64,000 bases of DNA from Arctopsyche grandis (GCF_051622035.1 NC_135364.1:22958501-23022500); one strand, 5' to 3'. Numbered from the stretch's first letter, positions 24,252 through 36,419 are shown. Made by a program: numbers and translations. Notes: a model not told the origin generated them from the sequence alone.

Positions 24252-24816
24252 CCCTTTGAGTGCTGACGACGTCTTTTCCGTTGAAAGCTCACCACAACAT
24301 TTCCAACTAGAATTATTTAGAAATCCAATAGAAAGCAGGTATAAAAATTGTAGCTAATCCAAAAAAACCCTAGAGCAGTATCCTAGATAACTACCGCCGA
24401 CGATTTCAAGTTTTGTAAAGGTGTGTTTAAACTCTCTAATATATCTTACAACAATATAAAATAAACAAAAGAAGTCTATTAATAAATGTATTTTTCCAAA
24501 ACTAGTTCTATCGTCTTCATTGTTGTTAAAATGTAAAGCTCACAATCTAAATGCAAAGCCACAATCTAAAATACTCAGCAGTTAGGGATTTCCATCGAGA
24601 AATTCTGCTATGGTTATAAATTCGGAAATTACGGTGTAAACCAGTCTTTATAAAAATTGACACGGATTAAACGATCCATGTTCAATGCATTTTTTTCAAT
24701 GCTTCCTGGACAGGCTTAGCGGGTAGTATTCTTGTTTATTTTTTACAAACTCAAAAAACAACGCCTATGGGCGTATTTCAGGCTCATGGACGATCGGCGT
24801 TTGTCAGCATTCAAAG
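24252..24816. mobile_element. Decayed piggyBac-like non-autonomous element
   Basis: The left end is TTAA (24,248-24,251) followed by CCCTTTGAGTGCTGACGACG. The right end, read inward on the complement from 24,816, is CTTTGAATGCTGACAAACGC. The inverted termini agree at most positions and the length (565 bp) is close to the intact element at 7,891. The right TTAA is mutated and there is no transposase ORF. Confidence 0.55.
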
Positions 24817-25059
24817 TACATAATTGCATGTACAATGTCAATTTTCAAAAATCACTTTAGTTAGTTCCATAAGACAAAACTTCTCCCATATAATCGGGGC
24901 ATTTGCTATATGAATGTATGTATATATTTTGTGAACGAGGTGTGGAGCACAACTTACAGATGCGATTTGCAGATATGAAATTCGATTAAATCTCACCGGA
25001 AACTAGTCATAACCGAACCGGCAATGGAGGGGGCATAATATGGGTACATCTGTGATGAA

Positions 25060-25680
25060 TGCGACTACACCCAGTTTGAGAAGCAGTGCCGCTTAGAAGT
25101 TACACACCTGGCGAATGCCTTCAATTGAAAGTTTGCTCAGCCCGACAATGCGGCGCACGCTGGGACCTAAGGGGTCCTACAATAATCCTGGATAGGAGAC
25201 CATTCATACGAACGAACAGTCATAATAAATGTAGAATGCATAACTTTAGGCTATCGGGAGCTTGGAAGTTGGCCATCGTAGCACGCTCATAAATGAAGGT
25301 GGGGCTCTGTGTTAGTTACCTCAGGTAGCACAATGCCCCATCCAGATTCGAATCTCTAATTAAATTTTCTTATGCGATATTTTATCGGGGACGAGAACGG
25401 GTTAGCTCTATATCGAATCGTGTAGGAATTGCTCATCGGGAATACACTGGCCAAGAAGTGGGAGGGTGAAACAAAACAAACGAGAGGGCAATGGAGCTCA
25501 TCACCTGAGGGCTGATCACAAAAGGCTACCCAACCTCTTCGATATTGTTCTGGTCGTTCGAGAACATAAAAGATATAAATGGTTAATTTCGCTCTTGAAA
25601 CGACAAGAAGAAAGCTGGGAGTTTGAAATCGCACAAACCCCCCTCTCGTTCTCGGTATAGCATTGTTCGATTCGACTTCC
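25060..25680. other. GC-richer island, no convincing gene
   Basis: Frames of 60-92 codons on both strands (25086-25292, 25356-25660) show no motif, signal peptide or consistent splice sites. Unassigned. Confidence 0.3.
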
Positions 25681-26469
25681 CCTTCATTGTTGGCACAATA
25701 AATAATTCACATTTTATGAAGTAGATGATTTTTTCCTTTGAATGTTATGTTATTTTTCATCTTGAAATTGTTTTCGAGAAGGTGTTTTCATATTTATATA
25801 TATATATATTTTTTATTTGTTTTTAGACCGCGACAAAGTATTATGAATGGTCTTAAAGTAATTAGCATTCCCATGGGCCATGACCTTTAGAAAGATCTTT
25901 GAACAAACCGAAAAGGAGTAAATAAAGTACAATTTCAGACTGAATGTCAACATTCGAAACGTAACAAAATATTTTTAGCTTTCGTATAAACTTCGTCTGA
26001 AAATAATGTTTGAGTAGCAAAACTCGAAAAAGGAAAAGTTTTGACGTATTTTCATTGAATTACATCATATATGTATGTATAAGATTTTAAATTATATACT
26101 GTTGACATTGAGCGTGAAATAAAAACGTACATAAATACATTCATAGGTACAATATAATATTATTGCCGGCAAATTTAGATTTATTTTTCATTTTTAAGTA
26201 CTAGCATCTCGGTGAATGTTTCGAGAGGGCATTGCTTTGTAATGGATGAATTTGAAATACTAGCTACATATAATTTTAAGAAAATAAAATTTATATCGAA
26301 CTTTAATCGGATACAAGCTTTTGTTAACCGTTGATGGTGCCATTGAAATTTGTCATATATCTTTTCATTCGCTGCGCCGCTTCCTCGGTTACGGGGGCGA
26401 GACCAACTAGAGCAGTTAATAGTAATTAGGCAATTCTAATTGTTAACTGTAGACTTGGCTGCTATATTT

Positions 26470-26612
26470 TTATTTATTGTAAGAATTTTTAATGTCATGT
26501 ATTTTTTCTTCTATTCTTAATTTGCTTAATACACCCGTCGCTTTGGAGCAATATGTTGATAGGCGAGTGTGCATGATTAATTGATATAAAATAAAATAAA
26601 AATAAAATATTG
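26470..26612 (+). mobile_element. SINE family 2, 3' tail only
   Basis: Contains ACCCGTCGCTTTGGAGCAAT and GCGAGTGTGCATGATTAATT followed by an (A)nTAAAA tail. It is the 3' tail module of family 2 without head or central domain, or a related LINE 3' end. Confidence 0.65.
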
Positions 26613-26614
26613 TA

Positions 26615-27240
26615 GTATAGAGATTAGGTGATTGGTGCTATCGACCACTGGTTTACTAGTGGTCTCGCATTCACGCCAAAAAGGCCTTGGCGTATAAATG
26701 AGCCGTATATAATAACCAATAAGGTCTCAAGACCCATCGACCAATCGGGCGAAAACACAGAGTTGTACGTGGTACGTCTTTTTTTAGATACTTTTAAATA
26801 TGCGAAAAAAACGTAGCAACCCTAGCCCATATACATGGTAGATAGTCCCAAAAATCACCCCCTGGAATGTTTTCGGTCATATTTTATCTTTGTTTGGCAT
26901 TTGTAGAAATGTAGGAGAAACTTGTCGGTTGAATATGGATTTGCGACCTCCCAAACATATGCATTCTGCACGTGCAACTATACCCGAATGCGGTTTGGGG
27001 AACACCCACTGTTTACAGTCACAGCGGGAAGCCAAGAACGTCCCATACCACTGTGTGTTTTCGCCCACAATATCTCTGTGCGTAGAATACCCACTGGTTA
27101 TAAATATTACGCGGTTTTGGATTATGCTTCATTCGGAGCTGGCAGGTCGACGGATCAATAACAATAAACCAGGACTACAACTACTGCTGCGTATTTGACT
27201 CCGATCTCGGAAACTCGTCTACACGTCCACGATACAATAT
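26615..27240. other. GC-richer island with several open frames
   Basis: All three plus frames are largely open between about 26,890 and 27,160, after a TTTGTAG acceptor-like site (26,900-26,906). One frame is Cys-containing (C-R-N-V-G-E-T-C near the start), another reads E-H-P-L-F-T-V-T-A-G. I do not recognise either. It could be an exon of the gene starting at 12,184, an ultraconserved non-coding block, or chance. Confidence 0.3.
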
Positions 27241-27479
27241 TTTGGGTACAATGGGTACAAGTTTTTCCTATTTATTAAACACCCTCAATAGAAATTGAAA
27301 ATAGTATTAAACTTTTTAATATAATATGTATAATTCTTTACTTTGTAATGTGTATTGTTTTTTATTCCATGTATGATCTTTTAGTAGTATGTATTAATGT
27401 TAAAAGATCAGCATCGAAAATACTTCACTCTTTATAAACTCCAAACAAATCTCCGGTTATAAAAATTATTAAATAAGAT

Positions 27480-27840
27480 TTAATCTATCGAAGAGCAGGG
27501 TCGCAAGGGGGAGGAGATTGGCTCATTTTTTAATTGAATACACGCCCGTACACAACTTTTATGTAATAATTTTAGGGCTTATCGTTAGTATGTCACGGCG
27601 GAAACGCATAATAATAACGGGAGGCTGCGGCGTGACGAGACGGGACTACACTACCCCCACAACCCACCCCTTACATCTAACCCCCGTATGAATCCCCCAA
27701 AACACCCCCTCAGTCCCACAGGCACCACCGAATGCTCACGGAGCGTTCCGGACCGGCATATTGCACTGCGGCGCATTTTGCAACATTAGGGCGCATACAC
27801 ATTGAACATGTGTAATTTGATCTAAAAATTTGCCATCTTA
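27480..27840. other. GC-rich island with C-rich runs
   Basis: Block with GTCACGGCGGAAACGC and runs of CCCCC-containing sequence similar in style to the islands at 21.0 and 36.5 kb. No ORF. Confidence 0.3.
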
Positions 27841-28374
27841 TCTAAAAAACTATTATAATCTATATTTTTTAATTGTATAAAACCTATTGATGCCAAAGTA
27901 GGATTGCCAGTTGAATTCAAGCTTAGACGTACGCCTTAAGATTAATTTATTCATTAGCCCAGCACAAATCAGCAACGGCAGGTAAACAGCAGTAGGAAAA
28001 ATATAAGTGCATTCTATATGGACACGTTCATATGTTCCGTAATGTATGCGTAGCCGTAAGTTGTATCGGCCACAGCATTAATCGACATGATCATTTCCAC
28101 ATGAATATTGTCGGAAAGTCATATTGTGATAACATCGACTTGTCGATACAACTCAAGCTATATTGCACAGTATTTTCGCGCTCTGTAATGTATGTACATA
28201 TGTATATGTAAGTCGTTTTTGCTTTGCACTTGTTCAAAATATCAATGAATGTGCCGAAAGCGAGCGGTGCCGTATAGTATCAATAGAAGTAGTATTTTCC
28301 GTGCAGTGCTGTGCCATGCTATTAATAAAAATAGACCTATTTTTTTCATACATGCCATTCTTAAATTAAATTTA

Positions 28375-28715
28375 CTTAATTAAATCAATCATGCACACTC
28401 GTATTAACAAATTGCTCCAAAGCGACAAGTGTGTTATACAGATTAAGAATTATTCATTTTACATACCCGTATACATATTTACATATATAAAATACAATTC
28501 AAATACAAACAGAGATTAACATCGGCAGAGACATCTATGTAAAAATTAGCAGCATTTATACAAATTAGCAGAATTCAGGATGCTGACAAATTTGAAGTTT
28601 TGTGAGAAAATGGGTCAAGGTTGCCAAGTTGTTGGAATCCTTTCAATGAAAAGCAGATAAATTGGCAAACTCTGATAGGAAACGGTAACCGCTATACTAG
28701 CTGTTGGTTAAATCG
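28375..28715 (-). mobile_element. SINE family 2, minus strand
   Basis: Begins with the complement of the family-2 tail (AATCATGCACACTCGTATTA, then GCTCCAAAGCGAC). It continues through AGAGACATCTATG and the central domain (GCAAACTCTGATAGGAAACG at about 28,665). The head is lost. Confidence 0.75.
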
Positions 28716-28896
28716 ACACTACGGCTAATTGAGTAAATATGTGTATATAAGAAAGATTTTTGAACGTGCATAGTGTGTTTGGGCGGAGTGTTTGTATACT
28801 ACCTAACCGTATATGAAAAACTTGCCCTTTGGCAGGATTAACTGAATATATGTATATTTATATATATTCAATGCAACCAGCAACCACCGAGCCAGC

Positions 28897-29159
28897 AGTA
28901 TTGCTCGGTGGTTGCATTTATTCTTAGCACCGAGTAATTACTGGGTTCGGATCCGGTGTTTATTTTTAATACTGCTGGTTATACTTGGATACTTGTGCTC
29001 TAAGTTGATCGTTTCTTATCAGAGTTTGCCAATTTATCTGATTTTCATTGTTGAAACGGTTCCTCAAATTGGCAAAAATCATCCTACCCGCTGTCGCAAA
29101 TATCTGAATTTATTTTTTTATTTATTTTATTTTTATTTTACATACATATTTTTACATAC

Positions 29160-29204
<45 letters not shown>

Positions 29205-29860
29205 AATATACCAGGAAGGCTTAACAGGTAAACCCCAAATGCGCCTTCCTGGTCCACATAATTATTACATAGATACATGTAAATCTAAATATCTGACATC
29301 TATGGTCAGTATACATATATTACAAACATCGTATTAATACGATAAATAACGATGAATAACTTTCATGTAACAATACGAATTTTATATCCGATAAACAACC
29401 ACAGAGACATCTATGGTGAGCAATATGGCGAAACCTAAGATATAGCAATAGCTAAAGGTTCGCAACAGAAAATTGGGAAGGAAACGCCAATTTTACAGGA
29501 ATCGTTTCAACGAAAATCAGAAAAATTGGCAAATTCTGATAAGAAACGATCGACCTAGACAAATCAAGGTCTGGCCAACAACGAGACTTAGCGGTGAATC
29601 GAACTCGTAACATCAAGAACGAAATAATTCAACATTCACCATTAGACCACGCTGCTGAATTTGATTTATGTACAAGTCTAAACCCATAAATGTCTCAATG
29701 GATTAATTGATTAAATAATTGTTAATTTCGTGTACTTCAGCCTCTCGAAATACAGTGATTTATGTAATAAAAACGCTGCAATATTTGTAATTAATTGTGT
29801 ATGAAAGCGCATTGGGGTCTACCTGTCAGGCCTTCCTGGTATATATCTTTGTATGTAAAA
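28897..29860 (+). mobile_element. SINE family 1 (plus) split by a second SINE family 1 (minus)
   Basis: A plus-strand SINE starts at 28,897 (GTATTGCTCGGTGGTTGC, B box GGTTCGGATCC). It runs through the central domain to CTGAATTT near 29,117 and resumes at about 29,655 with CTGAATTTGATTTATG, ending at the 3' end near 29,840. Between the two CTGAATTT copies lies a minus-strand SINE (hairpin at 29,212-29,252, central domain near 29,540, B-box complement GAATCGAACTC near 29,596, head end GCTGCTG at 29,650). The duplicated CTGAATTT is the target-site duplication. The TA microsatellite (about 29,160-29,202) lies in the inserted copy's tail. Confidence 0.8.
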
Positions 29861-29989
29861 AATAAAATATATATAAATATGTACATATATCGATTTTATT
29901 TATTAAGGTGTGGCTACTGCTAATATGAACAGTTTATGTTATTTATGCGAAAATGTAGCTTTGATGGTCTGATAATATTTGATGATTGT

Positions 29990-30560
29990 GTGGATTCGCC
30001 CTTAGGTATGTAATGTGGTCCCCCAATCATGCCCGACACCGCTGGGGACCGCGGCCCCCCTGAACGGAAGCCCTGCGGCTAATATTAATGTACGACTCAT
30101 TCCCTTAACATTCATCCGACAAGTTCAACATAACTCGACAAATATTGTGTTTCCGTATAGGTGCTCGTACATTGATTTATCGTCATCGGAAGGCAGCCGA
30201 TCAAACCAGATCTTTTTGCCAAAAACCCGCAAGATTTAAACCAGTAATGTGATATTCAATATAACCTGTAACGTTTTCCTTACGTCAGATTGTAATATAA
30301 CGGGATGAGTCAACGTTTTATCGGCTTCATCGCAGATAGAACCCTCGCCGAAATAAAAATCCAAACTTTATAATCAAGGCACATTAACCGAACCGACTTC
30401 GGGGACATGGTGAGTACATGGGACAAGGGATGAGGGTAGAGGGTGGGTTCGCCTTTTAATTTGCAATCATTATCGATGTTTCTGTTGGGGAACATCCGTC
30501 TGACGAGCTCGCTTCTGAAATTCCCCTCTTTCACTTTTATGCGTTGGAGAATTAGCGGTC
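29990..30560. other. GC-richer island, unassigned
   Basis: Complex sequence with short frames on both strands (30015-30239 plus, 30310-30534 minus) and no recognisable protein. Possibly regulatory. Confidence 0.3.
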
Positions 30561-30884
30561 GGTTAAAACAAAGAACCGTAGACGAACGTTTGATTTCAAT
30601 ATTTATTTAAAAAAAGAAAACGATATTTTTTTCAAATTTTTGTTATTATTTTCGAAACGCTAGCACTGTACAAAGCTGTTTGAATATTTATCAAAATCAA
30701 AAATCGATTTATATTACTTGTATTAAGCATTGAAACCATGAGATTGTAAGCAAGGTAGCAATTGATGAAACCGGATGCTAAGTACGTGTATGAAGAAAAA
30801 TTATTATTAAATTGAATACGAACTGTATCGTAATATTTTAAGGGTGAATGCAATATGTCTATGTATTAATCAACGACATAGATC

Positions 30885-31205
30885 AGTGATTAGCGTGTAA
30901 TGATTTCAATTGAGTGGTCACGGGCCAATTCCCTGGCTCGGTGCTGCTGGCCAGATCTTGAATATTCGACGCTAGGTCGATCGTTTCCATTAGAACTTAG
31001 CAATTTATCTGATTTAATTAAACAACGCTAGCAAAATTCGAGTAAATAGCATCTTAAATTTGATGATTTATAAAAATGCTATAAATTTTTCCATAGATGT
31101 CACTGTAATTTTAATGTTTGTATTTGCCTTGTATAATACTTACAATACTTTTTTACAATGTTTGACCATATGTATGTATGTAGATGTCGTGTAAATAAAA
31201 TAAAT
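30885..31205 (+). mobile_element. SINE family 2, plus strand
   Basis: Head CAGTGATTAGCGTGTAAT. Central domain degraded (TCGATCGTTTCCATTAGAAC). Tail CTTGTATAATACTTACAATA, then GTGTAAATAAAATAAAT. Confidence 0.75.
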
Positions 31206-31315
31206 GGGTATAAACTCCCACATATATAAATAAATGTCACATTTGAGTTATGATAAATATAAATTTCATTTTACTTTATATATTTTATTTTACTTATTCA
31301 TTTGTATACATACAA

Positions 31316-31710
31316 AGCCAGCAGTATAGCTCAGTGGTTGCGTTTATTTTTAGCATCAAGAGTTTATTAGGTTCGATCCCGGGCAAATATTTAATATACT
31401 GCTGGTTAGATTTGGATGTTTGTGAGTTCAAATCGATCGTTTCTTATCAGAGTTTACCAATTTTATCTGATCATTGTTGAAACGGTTCCTTAAAAATTGG
31501 CAAAGATTATCCTACCTGATGTCATAGTTCTTCTGTATTATTGTATGTACATTTTGTAAAAAATTATGTACAAGACTAAAAATCCATAGATGTCTCAATG
31601 GATTAATTAATTACTCATTTTTCAGCTTCTCGAAATACAGTGATTTACATATAAAAATGCTGCATTTTTTGTAATTAATTGTCCTGTCAAGCCTTCCTGG
31701 TATATATCTA
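31316..31710 (+). mobile_element. SINE family 1, plus strand, hairpin arm lost
   Basis: Intact tRNA-like head (AGCCAGCAGTATAGCTCAG; B box GGTTCGATCCCGG at about 31,371), central domain CGATCGTTTCTTATCAGAG, and 3' end GCCTTCCTGGTATATATC. The left arm of the 3' hairpin and its loop are deleted (GTCCTGTCAAGCC). Confidence 0.85.
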
Positions 31711-31715
31711 TGTAA

Positions 31716-32090
31716 AATATACCGAAAAGGTTTAAGGGGCTATTTGCGCTTTTTCTGGCCAATTACAAACATCGATAAACAATTATTTTTATGCAGAATC
31801 ATAGAGACATCTATGGAATAATTCGATAATACTTATATTTCGAGAAATAAATATATTTTACTGGGTGGGTAGCATATTTTTGTATCATGATCGAAAAATT
31901 CGAGATGCTATCACCATGAATTTGCGAGAGATAGGATTTGTTGCTAATTTTGGTGGAACCGCTTCTACAATCAAATGCAATTCGGATCTGGGTCATACAT
32001 ACATATATCCAGCAACCCTGGCCTCGAAAATGAACCCATGACCCTCAATTGAAAGCATTACACTACTGCGCTGTGTTGCTGATAATACTC
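31716..32090 (-). mobile_element. SINE family 1, minus strand, divergent
   Basis: A mutated 3' hairpin complement is at 31,720-31,765. CATAGAGACATCTATGG follows, then a degraded central domain, a B-box-like GAACCCATGACC near 32,034 and a head remnant. It abuts the preceding SINE tail-to-tail. Confidence 0.65.
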
Positions 32091-32795
32091 GTAAACATTA
32101 TCTATATTATTATATATGAACCAGCAAAAACTTAAGGTACACTTTTATTATAATGTTGATTGTTCATAGTAAATTTCATTTTATCGGCATTAGTTTGGTT
32201 TTGTAACCTATGAAAAGATTAATAAAATAGCACATTTGATAAATTTTATGAAACATAATCCATATTAATCTTTGTGACAAAATCAAATTTTATTGATGCG
32301 AATTAATGTTAATTAATAATTAATGTGAAGAAAGATCGTATTAAAATCGTTTACTATAATATAAACATATTATTGTAAAATCTATCAATCTTATTCACAT
32401 AATTATCTTAAACATATTGTTTTTATTTAGAAATTTCACTCCATCCAATTTTTAGTCACGACCTATAGACTTAAAACCTATGAAAAGTATCTGTTATTAT
32501 TAAATATTAAAAAATAAATTTGAAAGAAAACTACTTTATAAATTAATTTTCGTTAGATTTTAATTGAAATGAGGTCGGAAAACTTTATGGTTGATTGTTA
32601 TTTGAATTAAAACTTGCTTTTGAAGATTTGTAAGCCAAGAAAGTTTTCAACTGCCGTTACTTAATTTTGATTATTTTTCACTATAATTATTGATTTATTC
32701 CACCTACTTTTTATGTCAGAATGTTAACAGTAATTACATGCTAAAAGCATATGATTTTTCTGTACTTACTAGTTATTTAATTTGAGCTGTATACG
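32091..32795. other. AT-rich stretch without gene
   Basis: No ORF, repeat or regulatory signal that I can support. Confidence 0.5.
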
Positions 32796-32799
32796 ATTT

Positions 32800-33425
32800 T
32801 AAAGTAGGGCGATCGCCGTAATTGATTTTCTGTCAATGTTCACTTTTTTGCTTGTTTTCGCACACGCAATGAATAAAATCGATATATAAAATACAAAAAT
32901 GAGAACATGCGTTTGCATAGTAATGTATGCATAATACGGAATAGGCTGAATAGCGATTAAAATAATCTGGTCAAATCCGTCGATGAGATAGTGATTGTTC
33001 GCCAGACGACATAAAACCGACGATTTATTGCAGGCGATAAGCAAAAATTGAGTATCCCTTCCTTCGAAGGGGGTGGGTAGTGGGAGTGAGGGGGTTGATT
33101 TTGGCCTTGCAACCTCTACTATACCCCTCACCATACCACCGCACGGCTGCCGAGGGGATGCTAATATTTTTATCCCTCGTAACGCTTTAGCTTAGGGCGG
33201 TCGGGAGTTTCGGGGCGAGAGGGGTTTGAGACCGGGAATAATTTACGAGTCACATTTCTTTTGTCATTCCCCGTGATTCGCAGGAGATAAACGTGTAGGC
33301 GAATTGTTAATCATATTTTTCTTGCCTCCTCCCTCCCTCAAGTTCACCCTCCGAGGATTAAGGAGGCTTCATTATTAAGAGCGAAAAGGCGCGTTGCCTA
33401 CCCCTAACCGGCTGAATATAAATTA
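32800..33425. other. GC-richer island, candidate conserved non-coding DNA
   Basis: A 600-base complex block. The minus frame 32799-33134 (111 codons) has a hydrophobic C-terminal half but no recognisable family or splice context. Includes GGGCGATCGCCGTAATTGATT and CGAATTGTTAATCAT-type homeodomain-like cores. Confidence 0.3.
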
Positions 33426-34395
33426 TTTTAATGCCACTTACTCACTTTTTTTTTGGATTGTGAGCGCCGTTGTCTTGAGCCCGTTCTTAAGAAAGTTTAA
33501 TAAGTTGAAATATTTGCGAGACTTTAAATAAAGAAAATAAAAAATTAAAGCGAAAAACCTAGGCGTGTCTGAAGAACAAGATTTGTTTTTACGTCAAATC
33601 ATGTACATACATATATTGCGTACAAAGTTGCTTTTTCGTATTATTTATGCGATAAGCTACAGAACGGCTAAAAAAAGGGAAAACAATAAAAAATGTGCCT
33701 ATGAAATTTAAAATGTTGATCGTATGAAAAAATTGATTCGATACTTATTAAGGTATGATTCCCAATATTTTTTCTATATTATTAGTTTTAACGCTAAGCA
33801 TTTTGACATTTCTAATTTTATGAATATTCATATTTTTTCATTACTTAAAACCAGTTCAAATATTATAAGACGTAAAAATTTTGTAAAAATATATCTACAT
33901 ATATATATAAAAATCAATGTCAACATTGTTGAAAAAAAATACTACTCGCTTACAAGTTTAGATGGCACATAAAAGCTGGTATTTAAATATTTGGTCAATA
34001 ACTTCGTTTTATTAGGTCAATGTTATATTATCGGTTAACGGCTGCTTGAATAGTTTGTTTGTCAAAAAAATACTTTAAACAGTAAGCGATTTACTGACCG
34101 TTTATGTTCATCTACATATATATAGTACACTTATATCATTTAATTTTCGTAAAAGCTAGTGACAATATCTTGAAAAAACCGACCATTTAAATTGACAAAG
34201 AATATTACCATAATACGTTCAACGAGAATATTTTCCAATAATATGTATTTTTATTAAAGACTACCAAATTTTTGTGTAAATCAAACTGAATTCTGATTAA
34301 TAAATAAATAAATTAAATTACTTACATTTTCATATATAAGAAAATGTAATTTATATTATTTTTTTTTATTATTCATACGAACTTCTTGAAGTATT
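33426..34395. other. AT-rich stretch without gene
   Basis: An 82-codon frame at 33,724 is AT-driven (Lys/Ile/Asn/Tyr-rich) and not credible as a gene. Confidence 0.5.
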
Positions 34396-34399
34396 GGTC

Positions 34400-34665
34400 A
34401 GAGTAAAGCCATTGAATTGGCAATAGACGGTTCATGTAGCTAGAAGAACGGGCGATAGATGGACGAAAGAAGTGCTCGAACGGTACCCAAGAGAATCTAT
34501 AAGGATACAAAGAAGGCGACAAGGAAAATGTGTGGATGAAATCAGAAAAAAAAATGTGTGTGATAAGATATATGAGATTTGCTTAAAACAGAGACTAATG
34601 GAAGCATGCTGGAGAGGCTTTCGTATAGCAGTGGCTGTCGAATGGCTGTAAATGATGATGATGTA
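34400..34665 (+). pseudogene. 3' fragment of an RTE-like LINE (best preserved copy)
   Basis: Plus-strand reading gives R-R-T-G-D-R-W-T-K-E-V-L-E-R-Y-P-R-E-S, then R-R-R-Q-G-K-C-V-D-E-I-R-K, then Y-M-R-F-A, and ends in A-V-N-D-D-D over an ATGATGATG repeat. This is the typical C-terminus and trinucleotide tail of insect RTE-type LINEs. Frameshifts break it near the poly-A run at 34,548. The minus ORF 34432-34677 is a shadow. Confidence 0.8.
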
Positions 34666-35229
34666 AAACATACACAATCATAAAGTACATATGTAATATA
34701 TGAAAAATACAATCAACTACTATACATCAGTTATCATATCATATAAGTACATCAATGACGCACTAACACATAATATCGATGGATTGGTGCACAGATATTG
34801 TATGTTCATTTTTGAATTTATATCGAATTTTAAGTTGTAGATGTTGAAATAAATAAGGCTTTTCATTTCAATGTAATTTATTTGGTTTATATAAATTACT
34901 TTGAAAGGAAAAACTTTAATTATTTCAGCATCTACAAACTAAAAATTCGATACAAACTTGAAATTTGATACAAATTCTAAAATGGACACACAATATCTGT
35001 TCATCCAGCCATCGATATATGAATCCTCCGAGATACTTTTGTAAAGACATTTTTCCCATGCAATCGATATTAACGTATGTTTTTATACATATAATACATG
35101 TATGTATGTATGTATGTATGTATATAAGAGTCAGACAGAATTCCAGACTTTTTTTACACTCGGTGCAATAAAACATATCTTGTTTACTACTTCGGGCATG
35201 AGCCAAACCAGATGCTGACGCTGTATACA

Positions 35230-35640
35230 ATTCCATAATAGAATTGATCCAATTTTACGCGTAGCATTCGATGTATTATTGTCACATTTCCATGGGTCGA
35301 ATTGTCAACAAAACTGATTAGAGAGTCCTGGGGAGGGCCGAAACAATAACTTTTCCATCGTAAAAGTTACGTATCGGCGCTAATACAATAATTTTATTAT
35401 AAAGGCTGACGATACCTAGCGGATAGCAGTCCCCTTCGTAAACTAGTTTATTTTGATCCCCAGAGCCGAAATGCTACGTCAGTCTTTGCACAAGACGTGG
35501 GTTTACGCGATAGGAGACCCGAAACCTTTGCATACTACTACATAGAGATTTTGTAGTAAAGTAAGGTGATTATTTAGTAAAAACGTCGAGCACGTCGCGT
35601 TTGCTATCGTTTTTTTTTGTGTTCGTGAAGGGAGTTTAAT
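35230..35640. other. Complex non-coding stretch
   Basis: Moderately GC-richer sequence with no ORF. Nothing assignable. Confidence 0.35.
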
Positions 35641-35810
35641 TCGTATTAATCATAATTAAAACAAATTGCTTTTATAGTAATGAAAGCTTGTCAACTGCCG
35701 TGATAAGCTCGGTTGGTCGGTTGGTGCACGTTGACACATTGCCAGTGGTGGCTCGTGGATGCAATATTTACTTCATCACATACATACACACATATGTATG
35801 TACATATATT

Positions 35811-36190
35811 AGCCAGCAGCATAGCTCGGTCGTTAAGCTTCTGCTTAGCGTTGAGAGGCGGCGGGTTCGATCACTGGGCCCGAGCCTCGAATGAGTATGC
35901 TGTTGGTTAGACCTGGATTTCAGGTTGATCGTTTCCTATCAGATTTTGCCAATTTTCTCTGATTTAATTGTTGAAACGGTTCCCGGAAAAAAATTGGCTA
36001 AAAATCCCTCCTATACGATATGTCACCTATAATTTGTTATTAATTAATGTACAATAAATAAGTTTGTGTACAAATTAATAGATGTCTCAGTGATTTATAT
36101 AAAAAAAATGCTGAATTTTAATTTGTAAACTTTTAATTGGCCAGGAAGGCGCATTGGGGTTTACCTGTAAGGCCTTCCTGGTATATATGT
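35811..36190 (+). mobile_element. SINE family 1, plus strand, reference-quality copy
   Basis: The clearest full copy. Head AGCCAGCAGCATAGCTCGG; A box TAGCTCGGTCG and B box GGTTCGATCAC give a polymerase III promoter. Central domain GATCGTTTCCTATCAGATTT at about 35,929, then TTGTTGAAACGGTTCCCGG, then TAGATGTCTCAG. The 3' end is a perfect hairpin, ccaggaaggc at 36,141-36,150 and gccttcctgg at 36,172-36,181, followed by an A-rich tail. The tRNA species of the head cannot be named by eye. Confidence 0.9.
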
Positions 36191-36419
36191 AAAATAAAAA
36201 ATAAAAAATATGCTGTACAAGTCTTGTAAAAATAAATATATGTACACAACAAATCATATATACTTTATAAATAAGTCAAAATGGCTCGTATTCCTAATTG
36301 AATCGACGTGGAAATGATAGTTACAATGAAGTAGCTCATAGTTTCAAGAAATAGTCTGATTTAAGAAAAAGTCAAATTTATGTTGAGATTAACACATACG
36401 CCATAAAGTTAACCGAAAC

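Noticed and set aside
32799..33134. 111-codon minus ORF with hydrophobic stretch
   Set aside because: No recognisable family, no splice partner, and the hydrophobic part derives from AT-rich sequence; insufficient support for a gene.
35811..35885. Possible functional tRNA gene (A and B boxes present)
   Set aside because: The same head recurs at the 5' end of every SINE copy and lacks a convincing full cloverleaf with acceptor stem.
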